A DNA stretch of 64,000 nt, taken from positions 1 to 64,000 of the forward strand of contig JBGYPP010000018.1 in assembly GCA_041838515.1 (NCBI GenBank), read 5' to 3'. Shown one piece after another: positions 15,806 through 25,606 of this stretch. This DNA comes from JBGYPP01 sp041838515 (GTDB lineage: Bacteria; Bacillota; Clostridia; Lachnospirales; Lachnospiraceae). A program made the translations under genes and the position numbers. The first letter of the stretch is position 1; every line of letters begins with the position of its first letter. The notes beneath the pieces are model-generated. The model was not told the DNA's origin. It was given only the letters and a program-made list of their open reading frames with translations, and ran no database searches.

Positions 15806-18800
15806 ATGTCGGAAACGAGAAATGATATCTACCAGCCTATGACCTTTGATTCTATCAAAATAGGTCTGGCTTCGCCTGAGCAAATCCGCTCCTGGTCCAA
15901 GGGGGAGGTCACCAAACCAGAAACCATCAATTACCGTACCCTCAAACCTGAGAGGGATGGATTGTTTTGCGAGAAGATATTCGGGCCCAACAAGGATTGG
16001 GAATGCCACTGCGGAAAGTACAAGAAGATACGCTACAAGGGTGTGGTTTGCGACCGCTGCGGCGTGGAGGTGACCAAGGCCAGCGTCCGCAGGGAGCGCA
16101 TGGGCCATATAGAGCTGGCCGCTCCCGTATCCCATATTTGGTATTTCAAAGGCATACCCAGCCGCATGGGCCTGATACTGGATCTCTCCCCCCGGGTGCT
16201 GGAAAAGGTGCTGTACTTCGCCTCCTATATCGTTTTGGATCCCGGTCCCCTGGAGAGCAATCTGGAGTATATGAAGGTGCTGTCGGAAACGGAGTACCAA
16301 AAGGCCAAATCCGAGTGGGGAGGCCAATTCCGCGCAGGCATGGGAGCGGAATCCATCAAAGAGCTGCTGTCCTCCATAGACCTGGAGTCGGAGGCTGCAA
16401 AGCTCAAGGAGGAGCTGCGCAATGCCACCGGCCAGAAAAAGGCCCGCATTATCAAGAGGCTGGAGGTGGTGGACGCATTCCGCCAATCCGGCAACAGGCC
16501 TGAGTGGATGATATTGGACGTAGTCCCCATCATTCCGCCCGATCTGCGGCCCATGGTACAGCTGGACGGCGGACGCTTCGCCACCTCGGATCTCAATGAC
16601 CTCTACAGGCGCATCATCAACAGAAATAACCGCCTGCGCAAGCTTCTGGAGCAGAATGCGCCGGAGATCATTGTGCGCAACGAGAAGCGTATGCTGCAGG
16701 AATCCGTGGATGCGCTGATAGACAATGGCCGCAGGGGCAGGCCCATACAGGGGCCTGGCAACCGGCCCCTCAAATCCTTGTCGGATATGCTCAAGGGCAA
16801 ATCCGGCCGCTTCCGTCAGAACCTGCTGGGCAAGCGTGTGGATTACTCCGGCCGTTCCGTTATCGTGGTGGGGCCTGAGTTAAAAATATATCAATGCGGC
16901 CTGCCCAAGGAGATGGCCGTGGAACTGTTCAAGCCCTTTGTACAAAAAAGGCTGGTTGCCAAGGGCATGAGCCAAAATATCAAGAATGCCAAAAAGCTGG
17001 TGGAGCGCCTGGACAACCAGGTTTGGGATGTGCTGGAGGAGGTTATCAAGGAACATCCGGTCATGCTCAACCGCGCCCCTACTCTGCATAGGCTGGGCAT
17101 ACAGGCCTTTGAGCCCAAGCTGGTGGAGGGCAAGGCCATCAAGCTGCATCCGCTGGTGTGCACGGCCTTTAATGCGGACTTTGACGGCGACCAGATGGCC
17201 GTACACCTGCCCTTGTCCATGGAGGCCCAGTCCGAGTGCCGCTTCCTGCTGCTCTCGCCCAACAACCTCTTAAAGCCGTCGGACGGCGGCCCTGTGGCCG
17301 TGCCCAGTCAGGACATGGTTCTGGGTATATATTATTTGACCCAGCTGCGAGAGGATGCCAAGGGCAATGGCAGAAGCTTTGGCAGCGTAAATGAGGCGAT
17401 TTTGGCTTATGAGAACGGCCAGATTGCTCTTCACGCAAAAATCCGGGTGCGGGTGGAGAGGGATGGCCAAAGCGGAGTAATAGAATCCACGCTGGGCCGC
17501 TTTATATTTAACGAAATACTGCCACAGGATCTGGGGTTTGTGGACAGGAGCCGACCGGAAAACGCTTTCCAGCTGGAGGTGGATTTCCATGTGGGCAAAA
17601 AGGGCCTGAAGCAGATACTGGAAAAGGTTATCAATATACACGGCGCCTCCACCACAGCTGTGGTATTGGACAACGTGAAATCCATGGGATACAAGTATAG
17701 CACCAAGGCTGCCATGACAGTTTCCGTTTCGGACATGACCGTGCCTCCCTCCAAGCCGGAAATCCTGGCCAGGGCCCAGTCTCAGGTGGACAGGATAGCC
17801 GTGGAATTTGCCCGGGGCAAGATGACGGAGGAGGAGAGGTATAAGGCCGTTATCGACACCTGGGATGGCGCGGACAAGAAGCTGACGGCAGACCTGTTGG
17901 ACGGTCTGGATGCCTATAACAACATCTATATGATGGCGGACTCCGGCGCCCGCGGATCAGATCAGCAGATCAAGCAGCTGGCCGGCATGCGGGGATTGAT
18001 GAGCGATACCACCGGCCGTACCATAGAGCTGCCCATCAAGTCCAATTTCCGTGAGGGCTTGGATGTATTGGAGTACTTTATCTCCGCCCACGGCGCCCGC
18101 AAGGGTCTGTCCGACACGGCTCTGCGTACGGCGGACTCCGGTTATCTGACCCGCCGTATGGTGGATGTGAGCCAGGATCTGATTATACGGGAGATGGACT
18201 GCGCCGGGGAGGAGCAGGAGATACCCGGCATGTATGTCAAGGCCTTTATGGATGGCAATGAAACCATAGAGGGATTGAGGGATAGGATAGTGGGCCGTTT
18301 TGCCGCTGAGGACATAGTGGATGCCCAGGGGCAGGTGCTGGTCAAGGCCAACCACATGATCACCCCGGCCAGGGCGGCCAAGGTGATAGAGCAGGCGGTA
18401 GGGAAGGATGGGCAGCCCATCAGGGAGGTGAAGATACGCACCATACTCACCTGCCACTCTCATACCGGCATATGCGCCAAATGCTACGGTGCCAATATGG
18501 CATCCGGAGAGCCGGTACAGGTAGGTGAGGCTGTGGGCATTATCGCCGCCCAGTCCATAGGCGAGCCGGGTACACAGCTTACCATGCGTACTTTCCACAC
18601 CGGCGGCGTGGCCAGTGGCGAGGATATCACTCGAGGCTTGCCCCGTGTAGAGGAGCTGTTCGAGGCCAGAAAGCCCAAGGGTTTGGCTATTATAGCTGAA
18701 TTTGACGGAAGGGCTGAGATCCGGGATACCAAGCGAAAGCGGGAAGTAGTGGTTCGAAATGATGAAACCGGAGAGAGCAAGGCCTATCTCATCCCCTACG

Positions 18801-19513
18801 GCTCCCGAATCAAGGTAAGTGACGGTGCCATGCTGGAGGCCGGCGACGAGCTGACAGAGGGCAGCGTCAACCCCCACGATCTGCTGAAGATCAAAGGCAT
18901 ACGCGCCGTACAGGATTATATGCTGCAGGAGGTACAGAGGGTGTACCGCCTCCAGGGTGTTGATATAGCTGACAAGCACATAGAAGTGATCGTGCGGCAG
19001 ATGCTTAAGAAGGTTCGCATTGAGAACAATGGGGATTCCGACTTCCTGCCTGGCGTTCTGGTGGATGTGCTGGAGTATGAGGATGCCAATGCCGCGCTGA
19101 TTGCCCAGGGTCTGGAGCCGGCAGAGGGCAAGCAGGTGATGCTGGGCATTACCAAAGCTGCGCTGGCCACCAACTCCTTCCTGTCGGCGGCATCCTTCCA
19201 GGAAACCACCAAGGTGCTGACCGAGGCTGCCATCAAAGGCAAGATAGATCCGCTGATAGGTCTCAAGGAGAACGTGATCATAGGCAAGCTGATACCTGCG
19301 GGAACCGGCATGAAGCAGTATCGCTGCCCGGATCTAAGCAGCGATGCCCTGCTGGAGCAGGAGCTGCGTGAGGCCGCAGAGGAGGCGGCGCGCGCCAAAG
19401 CCGAGGCCGAGGCGGCAGAGATGCGCGAGGCCATGGATCAGGCTCCGGAGGCAGAGGAGACTGGAGATGAGAATGCCCCGGAAGCCCTGGAAGAGGCTCT
19501 GGCGGTTGAATAA
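15806..19513 (+). CDS. rpoC: DNA-directed RNA polymerase subunit beta'
   Basis: Protein of 1235 residues. The zinc ribbon uses Cys67, Cys69, Cys82 and Cys85 (CHCGK ... CDRCG). The catalytic magnesium loop [12 protein letters not shown] lies near residue 456. The trigger-loop region and the second zinc site ([13 protein letters not shown]) follow, and the C-terminus is an acidic Ala/Glu-rich tail. ATG 15806 is preceded by GGGAAGGAG. Unusually for Bacillota, no L7Ae-like protein, rpsL, rpsG or fusA follows: a terminator ends the unit and a polysaccharide cluster begins. Confidence 0.98.
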   Translation: MSETRNDIYQPMTFDSIKIGLASPEQIRSWSKGEVTKPETINYRTLKPERDGLFCEKIFGPNKDWECHCGKYKKIRYKGVVCDRCGVEVTKASVRRERMGHIELAAPVSHIWYFKGIPSRMGLILDLSPRVLEKVLYFASYIVLDPGPLESNLEYMKVLSETEYQKAKSEWGGQFRAGMGAESIKELLSSIDLESEAAKLKEELRNATGQKKARIIKRLEVVDAFRQSGNRPEWMILDVVPIIPPDLRPMVQLDGGRFATSDLNDLYRRIINRNNRLRKLLEQNAPEIIVRNEKRMLQESVDALIDNGRRGRPIQGPGNRPLKSLSDMLKGKSGRFRQNLLGKRVDYSGRSVIVVGPELKIYQCGLPKEMAVELFKPFVQKRLVAKGMSQNIKNAKKLVERLDNQVWDVLEEVIKEHPVMLNRAPTLHRLGIQAFEPKLVEGKAIKLHPLVCTAFNADFDGDQMAVHLPLSMEAQSECRFLLLSPNNLLKPSDGGPVAVPSQDMVLGIYYLTQLREDAKGNGRSFGSVNEAILAYENGQIALHAKIRVRVERDGQSGVIESTLGRFIFNEILPQDLGFVDRSRPENAFQLEVDFHVGKKGLKQILEKVINIHGASTTAVVLDNVKSMGYKYSTKAAMTVSVSDMTVPPSKPEILARAQSQVDRIAVEFARGKMTEEERYKAVIDTWDGADKKLTADLLDGLDAYNNIYMMADSGARGSDQQIKQLAGMRGLMSDTTGRTIELPIKSNFREGLDVLEYFISAHGARKGLSDTALRTADSGYLTRRMVDVSQDLIIREMDCAGEEQEIPGMYVKAFMDGNETIEGLRDRIVGRFAAEDIVDAQGQVLVKANHMITPARAAKVIEQAVGKDGQPIREVKIRTILTCHSHTGICAKCYGANMASGEPVQVGEAVGIIAAQSIGEPGTQLTMRTFHTGGVASGEDITRGLPRVEELFEARKPKGLAIIAEFDGRAEIRDTKRKREVVVRNDETGESKAYLIPYGSRIKVSDGAMLEAGDELTEGSVNPHDLLKIKGIRAVQDYMLQEVQRVYRLQGVDIADKHIEVIVRQMLKKVRIENNGDSDFLPGVLVDVLEYEDANAALIAQGLEPAEGKQVMLGITKAALATNSFLSAASFQETTKVLTEAAIKGKIDPLIGLKENVIIGKLIPAGTGMKQYRCPDLSSDALLEQELREAAEEAARAKAEAEAAEMREAMDQAPEAEETGDENAPEALEEALAVE

Positions 19514-19524
19514 GCTACACAGGC

Positions 19525-19582
19525 AAACCACACAGTTTTCGTCGCCAAAGTCCGTCTGCGGCGGGCTGTGTGGTTTCTTTTT
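19525..19582 (+). terminator. terminator after rpoC
   Basis: An 11-base perfect stem AAACCACACAG (19525-19535) with CTGTGTGGTTT (19566-19576) and a T-rich tail TTTCTTTTT. It starts 11 bases after the rpoC stop. Confidence 0.8.
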
Positions 19583-19613
19583 CGGATAATAAGGACAGGA
19601 AGCGGAGGTGCAT

Positions 19614-20459
19614 ATGCGCGTATTGGTGACCGGTGTTGGGGGGCAGCTTGGCCACGATCTGGTATTAGAATTAGAAAAGAGGGGGCTGGAGGCCATAGGC
19701 GTGGATGTGGCAGAGATGGATCTGACAGATCCTGAGGCCGTAGCCCGCAGTCTGGAGGCATATTCTCCCCAAGTCATAGCGCACTGCGCCGCATATACGG
19801 CTGTGGACAGGGCGGAGTCCGAGATGGATCTTTGTATGGCAGTCAACCAAAGGGGTACGGCTTATATAGCGGAATATTGCCAGAAGACGGGTTGCACCCT
19901 GATCTATATCAGCACGGATTATGTATTTGACGGCCAGGGAGTTAGACCCTGGAAACCAGAGGATACTCCTTCGCCCCTCAACACCTATGGCTTGTCCAAA
20001 CGCCTGGGGGAGCAGGAGATTCTCTCCAGGCTGGAGAAATACTTTATTGTCCGCACCTCCTGGGTATTTGGCAAAAACGGAAATAACTTTGTCAAGACCA
20101 TGCTCCGCTTGGGAGGGGAGAGGGAGAAACTGTCCGTGGTGGACGATCAGTACGGAGCTCCCACATATACAAGGGATTTGGCCGTGCTGCTGGCGGATAT
20201 GGCGCAGAGCCGGCATTACGGCATATACCATGCCTGCAATAGCGGCGTATGCTCCTGGAGGGAATTTGCCCAGGAGATCATGTCCCAGGCCGGTCTGGCC
20301 TGCCGGGTGGAGGGCATATCCAGCGACCAGTATCCCGTGCAGGCAAAGAGGCCGGCCAACAGCAGGCTGGATATGGGAAAGCTGGAAGAAAAGGGGTTTG
20401 CCCTCCTGCCCCATTGGAAGGATGCGCTGATCAGGTATCTGGGTGAATTGGAGGCATAG
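19614..20459 (+). CDS. rfbD: dTDP-4-dehydrorhamnose reductase
   Basis: Protein of 281 residues of the RmlD short-chain dehydrogenase family. It makes dTDP-L-rhamnose with NAD(P)H in the cytoplasm. The nucleotide-binding GVGGQLGHDL lies at 7-16, a STDYVFDG segment near 100, and the Tyr-x-x-x-Lys pair in TYGLSKRLGE near 125. ATG 19614 follows AGCGGAGGTGCAT; a GTG two codons earlier is possible. It is the first gene of the polysaccharide cluster; rfbA, rfbB and rfbC are not in the window. Confidence 0.92.
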   Translation: MRVLVTGVGGQLGHDLVLELEKRGLEAIGVDVAEMDLTDPEAVARSLEAYSPQVIAHCAAYTAVDRAESEMDLCMAVNQRGTAYIAEYCQKTGCTLIYISTDYVFDGQGVRPWKPEDTPSPLNTYGLSKRLGEQEILSRLEKYFIVRTSWVFGKNGNNFVKTMLRLGGEREKLSVVDDQYGAPTYTRDLAVLLADMAQSRHYGIYHACNSGVCSWREFAQEIMSQAGLACRVEGISSDQYPVQAKRPANSRLDMGKLEEKGFALLPHWKDALIRYLGELEA

Positions 20460-20468
20460 GAGCGGCTC

Positions 20469-21368
20469 ATGTCTGTAGAGATGGCGGATTGGTTGTTGCT
20501 GGGACGAGTCCTGGCACCTGCGGCCGGCGCATTGGCCCTTTGCTGGTATGGAATATATGCCGAGGGAGCAGGCTTGCGCAGGAGGGCTGTACCTCTGCTG
20601 CTGTATGCCGGTCTGGCGCTGGCGCTGGTGTCCATATCCCCGCTGTCGGCGCTGTTTGGACTCTATGCCGGCGCTGTGTATCAGCCATGGGAGCTGTGGG
20701 ATGCGCTGCCCCGGGACGGCATACTCGCCCTGGCCTTGGTTCTTGTATTTCGTATGGCGTATATGGCGCAGCACAGCTCTAAGCAGAGTGTCAGGCAAAG
20801 AGAAAAAAGCCTGGGCATACCGGTCATACTCCTGTCCGTATTGTTTATCCTATTTGCCGCCTATGGCATCAATGGCTTGCTCTACCTGCGGTATGACCGG
20901 GCGGGCTTATCCTTGGCGGAGGCACGGCAAAGGATGCAGGCGGCTTCGTCTGCATTGGATGGGCTGGAGTCGGATTATGACCCCAGGGAGTATACGTTAT
21001 GGGCGCCGAGGGATGTTCTGTACGCCGCCCGGCTGCGCCGGCGCCCTTGGCAACTCTGCTATGGCCGGGATATATTTTATGCGCCTCTGGATGCGCAGAC
21101 CTATGATACATATACCCAGAGCCATAGGGATATGGCCGCATATCTGGAACTCTGGACTGAGGCGGAGGCCCTATCTGTGGCGGAGGCAGACCTGGATGGG
21201 GCTGAATTTATGGCCATGACAGCGAGAGAGGCGGGAGCCAACCTCTGGCTGCTGCCAAAAGCCATGCCGGAGCAGCTGGCGCAAGCCATGGCCCGGGCTG
21301 TGAAAGGCCGCCTGGAGGAGCAAGAGGGATATTGGAGGGTGGTATTGTATGGAGAGGCGGGAGCATGA
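20469..21368 (+). CDS. membrane protein of the polysaccharide cluster, unknown function, 299 aa
   Basis: I recognise no named family. The N-terminal half has four or five membrane helices (about residues 10-28, 40-70, 85-97, 115-140). The C-terminal ~150 residues are predicted soluble and contain short segments such as TLWAPRDVLYAARL and GANLWLLPKAM, reminiscent of the nucleotide- or protein-binding tail of cell-envelope membrane proteins. Its 3' end overlaps the next glycosyltransferase by 20 bases, so it belongs to the polysaccharide operon. A flippase role cannot be supported with so few helices. Confidence 0.65.
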   Translation: MSVEMADWLLLGRVLAPAAGALALCWYGIYAEGAGLRRRAVPLLLYAGLALALVSISPLSALFGLYAGAVYQPWELWDALPRDGILALALVLVFRMAYMAQHSSKQSVRQREKSLGIPVILLSVLFILFAAYGINGLLYLRYDRAGLSLAEARQRMQAASSALDGLESDYDPREYTLWAPRDVLYAARLRRRPWQLCYGRDIFYAPLDAQTYDTYTQSHRDMAAYLELWTEAEALSVAEADLDGAEFMAMTAREAGANLWLLPKAMPEQLAQAMARAVKGRLEEQEGYWRVVLYGEAGA

Positions 21369-22119
21369 GCCCCTGGTCAGCATAGTGGTGCCTGTCTACA
21401 ATGGAGAGGCCTTTATAGAGGAAACCATACTATCCATACGGGGGCAAAGCTTTGAAAATTGGGAGCTGCTGGCTGTGGATGATGCCAGCCGGGACGGAAC
21501 CTGGGGCAGGCTGGAGGAGCTGGCCGCAGCCGAGAACCGTATGCACGCCATACGCCTGGAGAGCAATCAGGGCGCAGCCGAGGCGAGGAATGTGGGCATA
21601 CGCCAAGCCAGGGGGAGGTATCTCTGCTTTTTGGACGGGGATGACCTGTGGCTGGAAACAAAGCTGGAGAGGCAGCTGGCCTTTATGCAGAGCCGCCAGG
21701 CGGCATTTTCCTTTACCGGATATGCCTTTGGAGATGCTCAGGCAAGACCGACCGGAGCTGTGGTCATCCCTCCTGAGGCGCTGGGGTACAAGGAGGCTTT
21801 GCGAAATACTTGTATTTTTACTTCCACAGTCATGTTTGACCTGGAGAAGCTGCCCAAGGCATATATAGTGTTTCCCCGGGTAAAAAGTGAGGATACGGCG
21901 CTGTGGTGGGAGATACTCCGCAGGGGCTACACGGCCTATGGACTGGGAGAGCCGCTGAGCATATACAGGCGCCCCCAGGGCAGCCTGTCCTCCAACAAAC
22001 TGGAGGCCATACGCCGCATATGGCACCTGTACAGGCGGCGGGAGGGGCTGTCGGTCTGGAGCAGCCTTTGCTGCGGAGCGGGCTGGGCGCTGGGGGCCGT
22101 GCGCCGGAGGTTGTCTTAG
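21349..22119 (+). CDS. family 2 glycosyltransferase
   Basis: Protein of 256 residues with a GT-A fold: VSIVVPVYNGEAFIEETILS at ~9-28, the nucleotide-binding DDASRDGTW, and the metal-binding DxD motif as DGDD near residue 96. It transfers a sugar from a nucleotide donor to a lipid-linked acceptor at the inner membrane face. It has no membrane helices, except possibly at the C-terminus. It overlaps the upstream membrane gene by 20 bases. Donor and acceptor cannot be read from the sequence. Confidence 0.88.
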   Translation: MERREHEPLVSIVVPVYNGEAFIEETILSIRGQSFENWELLAVDDASRDGTWGRLEELAAAENRMHAIRLESNQGAAEARNVGIRQARGRYLCFLDGDDLWLETKLERQLAFMQSRQAAFSFTGYAFGDAQARPTGAVVIPPEALGYKEALRNTCIFTSTVMFDLEKLPKAYIVFPRVKSEDTALWWEILRRGYTAYGLGEPLSIYRRPQGSLSSNKLEAIRRIWHLYRRREGLSVWSSLCCGAGWALGAVRRRLS

Positions 22120-22240
22120 GGGGAGGGCAGGAAGGACCCTGCCCAAAAAGATATGTGGGGCCCGAGCAGCCTATTAGAGCGAAGCCGGGATGGCCAAGGG
22201 TTCAGGCATAGGGTATAATAGAGGCAAAATGGAGTGACAT
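22120..22240 (+). promoter_or_regulatory. intergenic region with a possible promoter for the sugar transferase gene
   Basis: GGGTATAATAG contains a perfect -10 element (TATAAT at about 22213-22218), but no good -35 is found 16-18 bases upstream. A GC-rich hairpin GGGCAGG/CCTGCCC (22125-22144) lacks a T run on the plus strand. An internal promoter here is possible but unproven. Confidence 0.35.
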
Positions 22241-23704
22241 ATGGCAGAAATACCTGTGGGCATACGCATACACAAATTGGAATCTTTTAAGCGTTTGATC
22301 AATCTGGTCCTGGTGGGCATAGGCCTGGGCATAGAGGTGGCTTGGTTTGCCCATTTTTGGTTCCGCACCTTTAGGGGCAGCGTAGTGGTGCAACTGCAGT
22401 TCTTTACCAAGGGCAATGCCATGCAGATCAGCTTCTATGCCATACTGCTGGTCATGGCCTCCATGATGTATGGAGGGATGCGTCTGGGGTATCTGCGCAA
22501 TGCGGAGATTCTGTTTTCCCAGATGTTTGCCACGCTGGCGGTTAATGTTTTGCAATATATTCAGCTCTGCCTGATGGCCAGAAAGCTGCTGCCCCTGGGG
22601 GATTTTGCGGCTATGAGCCTGGCCCAGGGCCTGTGCATACTGCTGTGGATCAGCCTGGCTAACAAGCTTTACCGCAGCGTATTCCCGCCTCGCAAGCTTT
22701 TTCTAATACACGGCAGCAGGCCTGTGGAGGATATATGCGCCAAGCTGGAGGGCCGCAGGGATAAGTATAGACTGGCCGGGCGTATGTCTGAGGAGGAATT
22801 GGATATGCCGGGCTGGGAGCAGAGGCTGCTGGAGGATTACAGCCGGGGTCATTATACGGCGCTGGTGGTCTGGGATACCCGGATGGACAGCAGAAACCGC
22901 CTGATCAAATTCGGATATGCCCATTCCATCAGGGTCTATGTGATGCCCAAGATTACTGATGTCATATTGCGGGGAGCGGAGGAATTGCACCTCTTTGATA
23001 GTCCTCTGCTGCTGACCCGTGAGTACCGCCTGTCCATGGAACAAAGGTTCTTTAAGCGCGCCATAGACATAGGCTGCTCTGTGATTCTGTTGATACTCAG
23101 CCTGCCCATTATGCTGCTGACGGCCATAGCGGTAAAGCTCTATGACGGCGGACCTGTGCTGTATAAGCAGATACGCTGTACCAAGGATCAGAGGCAGTTC
23201 GCTATAATGAAATTTCGCAGTATGCGTACGGATGCGGAAAAGGACGGGGTAGCCCGGCTGGCACAAAAAGAGGATGCCCGTATCACGCCTATAGGCCGCT
23301 TTATCCGCAAGGTGCGTATCGATGAGCTGCCTCAGCTTCTCAATATACTCAAGGGGGATATGTCCTTTATCGGCCCCAGGCCGGAAAGGCCGGAAATCAT
23401 CTGTCAATATGTGGAGATTATGCCGGAGTTTGCCTTTCGCATGAAAGTCAAGGCCGGATTGGCTGGATATGCCCAGGTCTATGGCAAGTACAATACCAGC
23501 CCCTATGACAAGCTCAAGCTGGATCTGACCTATATAGAGAATTATAGCCTGTGGCTGGATTTCAAGCTGATGCTGCTGACGCTGAAAGTGCTGTTCTGGC
23601 CGGACAGCACCGAGGGCGTGGAAAGCCAGCAGGTGACGGCCTTCAAGGAGGAATACCAGAAGAAAAAGCAAGAAAAGACATCCCGGGAGGATGAGCCTAT
23701 ATAG
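22241..23704 (+). CDS. polyprenyl-phosphate sugar-1-phosphate transferase (initiating glycosyltransferase)
   Basis: Protein of 487 residues. Four membrane helices in the first ~150 residues and a Rossmann-like central domain precede the bacterial sugar transferase domain: FKRAIDIGCSVILLILSLPIM (re-entrant helix), KFRSMRTDAE, RKVRIDELPQLLNILKGDMSFIGPRPERPE, and TYIENYSLWLDFKLM. It loads the first sugar phosphate onto undecaprenyl phosphate and so starts each repeat unit. Downstream genes carry the other transferases and polymerase. Confidence 0.9.
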   Translation: MAEIPVGIRIHKLESFKRLINLVLVGIGLGIEVAWFAHFWFRTFRGSVVVQLQFFTKGNAMQISFYAILLVMASMMYGGMRLGYLRNAEILFSQMFATLAVNVLQYIQLCLMARKLLPLGDFAAMSLAQGLCILLWISLANKLYRSVFPPRKLFLIHGSRPVEDICAKLEGRRDKYRLAGRMSEEELDMPGWEQRLLEDYSRGHYTALVVWDTRMDSRNRLIKFGYAHSIRVYVMPKITDVILRGAEELHLFDSPLLLTREYRLSMEQRFFKRAIDIGCSVILLILSLPIMLLTAIAVKLYDGGPVLYKQIRCTKDQRQFAIMKFRSMRTDAEKDGVARLAQKEDARITPIGRFIRKVRIDELPQLLNILKGDMSFIGPRPERPEIICQYVEIMPEFAFRMKVKAGLAGYAQVYGKYNTSPYDKLKLDLTYIENYSLWLDFKLMLLTLKVLFWPDSTEGVESQQVTAFKEEYQKKKQEKTSREDEPI

Positions 23705-23745
23705 GAGTTTGTAAGCGTATGATGAGGGTGGGCGGGAGAGGTGCA

Positions 23746-24753
23746 ATGCCGTCTGTGGAGAGGGAGTACAATTTGATGCGATTGGCGGCGGCGCTGGTGT
23801 GCAGGCGGCTGCCCCTTTGGATATTGCTAGCTCTGGGCGGCGTATTGGCCGGCCTGGGCCTGCGCTTTGCGTACCTATATACGGCTCAGCCCTATGAAAT
23901 CTATGCTATGGAGAGCCTGTACTATGTGGAATATGGCCTGGACCCCAAGACGGACCAGGCCTATACCTATATCAACGGCCACAGCTGGGATGTGTGGTTA
24001 GACAGTGACGAATTTGTGGCCAGGATAGAGGCTGCGCTGCCGGAGGCGGAGAGAGAGTACTGGCAGCCGGAGCATATCAGGCGCGCTACAACGGCGACTC
24101 TGCCCTCGGATCTGCGGATGCCAAAGACCCGGGTGGAGGACAGGGATCCGTCTAGAACGGTGGCTCTGGCCAGGGCCTTGGAGGAGGCTGTGCTGTCCTT
24201 TGGTCTGGATCAAAAGGAGATAGAGCGGATACGCATAGTGGACAGCCAGGAGGAGGCTCTGCCGGTGGACTGGGATGGCCATTGGCTGCAGTCTGCGCTG
24301 CTGGGTTTGGCGCTGGCCCTGGGTCTGGGCCTTAGCCGCCTGCTTTGGAGGGAGAGTCTGGGTCTGTCCTTACATGTGCCGGCACAGCTGCCCTCTGGTC
24401 TGCCCTCCCTCGGTGCTCTGGGATATGGACGGGGTGGGGAAAATCTCGCCCTGTGGCTGGAGTCCAGGCCAGCCGCAGCCATATTGCCCATAGGCTCCTT
24501 ATCTGCCCGGGACAGAAAGGAACTGCAAGAGAGGGGTTTGGAAGAGAGGCTGTTACCGCCGCTGTACCAATGCAAGGGGAATGAAGCCTGCGGCGAGCTG
24601 ATACTGGCCTGCATCGCAGGCCCACTGGCCATGGCAGAGGTGGAGCAGGCCATAGAGAGGCTTGCCTCGCTGGGATGGCAGCCGGCCGCGTTGATTCTGG
24701 CGGGAGTGGATCTGCCTTTGCAAGCCATATATAGCCGCTGTGGCCGTTTCTGA
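23746..24753 (+). CDS. Wzz-like chain-length protein with a degenerate kinase-like C-terminus
   Basis: Protein of 335 residues from ATG 23746 (GGGAGAGGTGC upstream; ATG 23719 is an alternative). Two membrane helices (about 20-42 and 190-210) flank an extracellular domain, the layout of polysaccharide co-polymerases. The last ~100 residues end in EVEQAIERLASLG followed by AALILAGVDLPLQAIYSR, which resembles the end of CpsD-type tyrosine kinases. No Walker A lysine or tyrosine cluster is seen, so this part probably lacks kinase activity. It may control chain length of the polysaccharide made by the EpsG-like polymerase downstream. Confidence 0.6.
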   Translation: MPSVEREYNLMRLAAALVCRRLPLWILLALGGVLAGLGLRFAYLYTAQPYEIYAMESLYYVEYGLDPKTDQAYTYINGHSWDVWLDSDEFVARIEAALPEAEREYWQPEHIRRATTATLPSDLRMPKTRVEDRDPSRTVALARALEEAVLSFGLDQKEIERIRIVDSQEEALPVDWDGHWLQSALLGLALALGLGLSRLLWRESLGLSLHVPAQLPSGLPSLGALGYGRGGENLALWLESRPAAAILPIGSLSARDRKELQERGLEERLLPPLYQCKGNEACGELILACIAGPLAMAEVEQAIERLASLGWQPAALILAGVDLPLQAIYSRCGRF

Positions 24754-24771
24754 CCTCTGGGGGATGGGGAT

Positions 24772-25602
24772 ATGCGTGTAGAGTTATTGCTGTCGGTGGT
24801 GGAGGGGGATGTAAAAACCATCCTATCCGGTATGGGGCTGGAGTGTCCGGCAGTGGTCATCAACCAATGCGACAGGATGGGCATGTCCATAGCGACAGGC
24901 AGGGGAGGGGAGCTGCGCATCTATGACTTTCCGGAGCGGGGCGTGGGCCGCAGCCGAAATGAGGCCATACTGCGGGCCCGGGGAGAAATCCTGCTCTTCG
25001 GGGATGGGGATATGGAATACTATCCCGGATATGCGCAAAAAATAGAAGAGGAATTTGACAGACATCCGGAGGCGGATATGTTGCTCTTCAATGTGGAGGT
25101 GGAGCAATCCCGAAGCACTTATTGGAATACCGGATATAAGAGAGTGCGCTGGTACAATGCGGGGCGCTATGGCGCAGTCAGTTTTGCCATACGCAGGAAG
25201 GCCCTGTTGGACAGCGGCGTGATGTTCTCTCTGCTCTTTGGCGGAGGCGCCCGGTACGGTAGCGGAGAGGATAGCCTTTTTCTGCAAAGGCTGCTGGAGA
25301 GGGGGATGGCCGTTTACACCTCCCCGGTCTGCATAGGCAGGGAGCGGCCCGGCCAGTCCAGTTGGTTTCAGGGGTATACAGAGAAGTTTTTTTACGACAA
25401 GGGTGTGCTGTACCGCCACCTTTACGGAGGGGGAAGGCGGGGGTTCTGGCCCGTGCTGGTGGCCAAATGCCTGGGCCGCCGCTTTGTGTTTGCTCGCAGG
25501 CGGCAGTGGCTGGACAGGCTGAGCTGGCAGATGGCCGTATACTATTTGGACAAGGGGGTGGAGCTTTGCCCTTGGAGTGAAGCGCACAAGCAGGAGGGAT
25601 GA
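24772..25602 (+). CDS. family 2-like glycosyltransferase
   Basis: Protein of 276 residues. The start, VELLLSVVEGDVKTILSGM, is atypical. The core GT-A features are present: GVGRSRNEAILRARGEILLFGDGDMEYYPGY with a DGD metal motif near residue 80, and GSGEDSLFLQRLLERGMAVY near 165, a probable acceptor and catalytic-base region. A C-terminal basic segment may bind the membrane. It lies between the Wzz-like gene and the polymerase and ends just before the latter. Its donor sugar is unknown. Confidence 0.8.
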   Translation: MRVELLLSVVEGDVKTILSGMGLECPAVVINQCDRMGMSIATGRGGELRIYDFPERGVGRSRNEAILRARGEILLFGDGDMEYYPGYAQKIEEEFDRHPEADMLLFNVEVEQSRSTYWNTGYKRVRWYNAGRYGAVSFAIRRKALLDSGVMFSLLFGGGARYGSGEDSLFLQRLLERGMAVYTSPVCIGRERPGQSSWFQGYTEKFFYDKGVLYRHLYGGGRRGFWPVLVAKCLGRRFVFARRRQWLDRLSWQMAVYYLDKGVELCPWSEAHKQEG

Positions 25603-25606
25603 GCCT

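Noticed and set aside
22125..22144. GGGCAGG/CCTGCCC hairpin as a terminator inside the polysaccharide cluster
   Set aside because: It is followed by A residues on the plus strand, so it cannot be a normal terminator for these genes.
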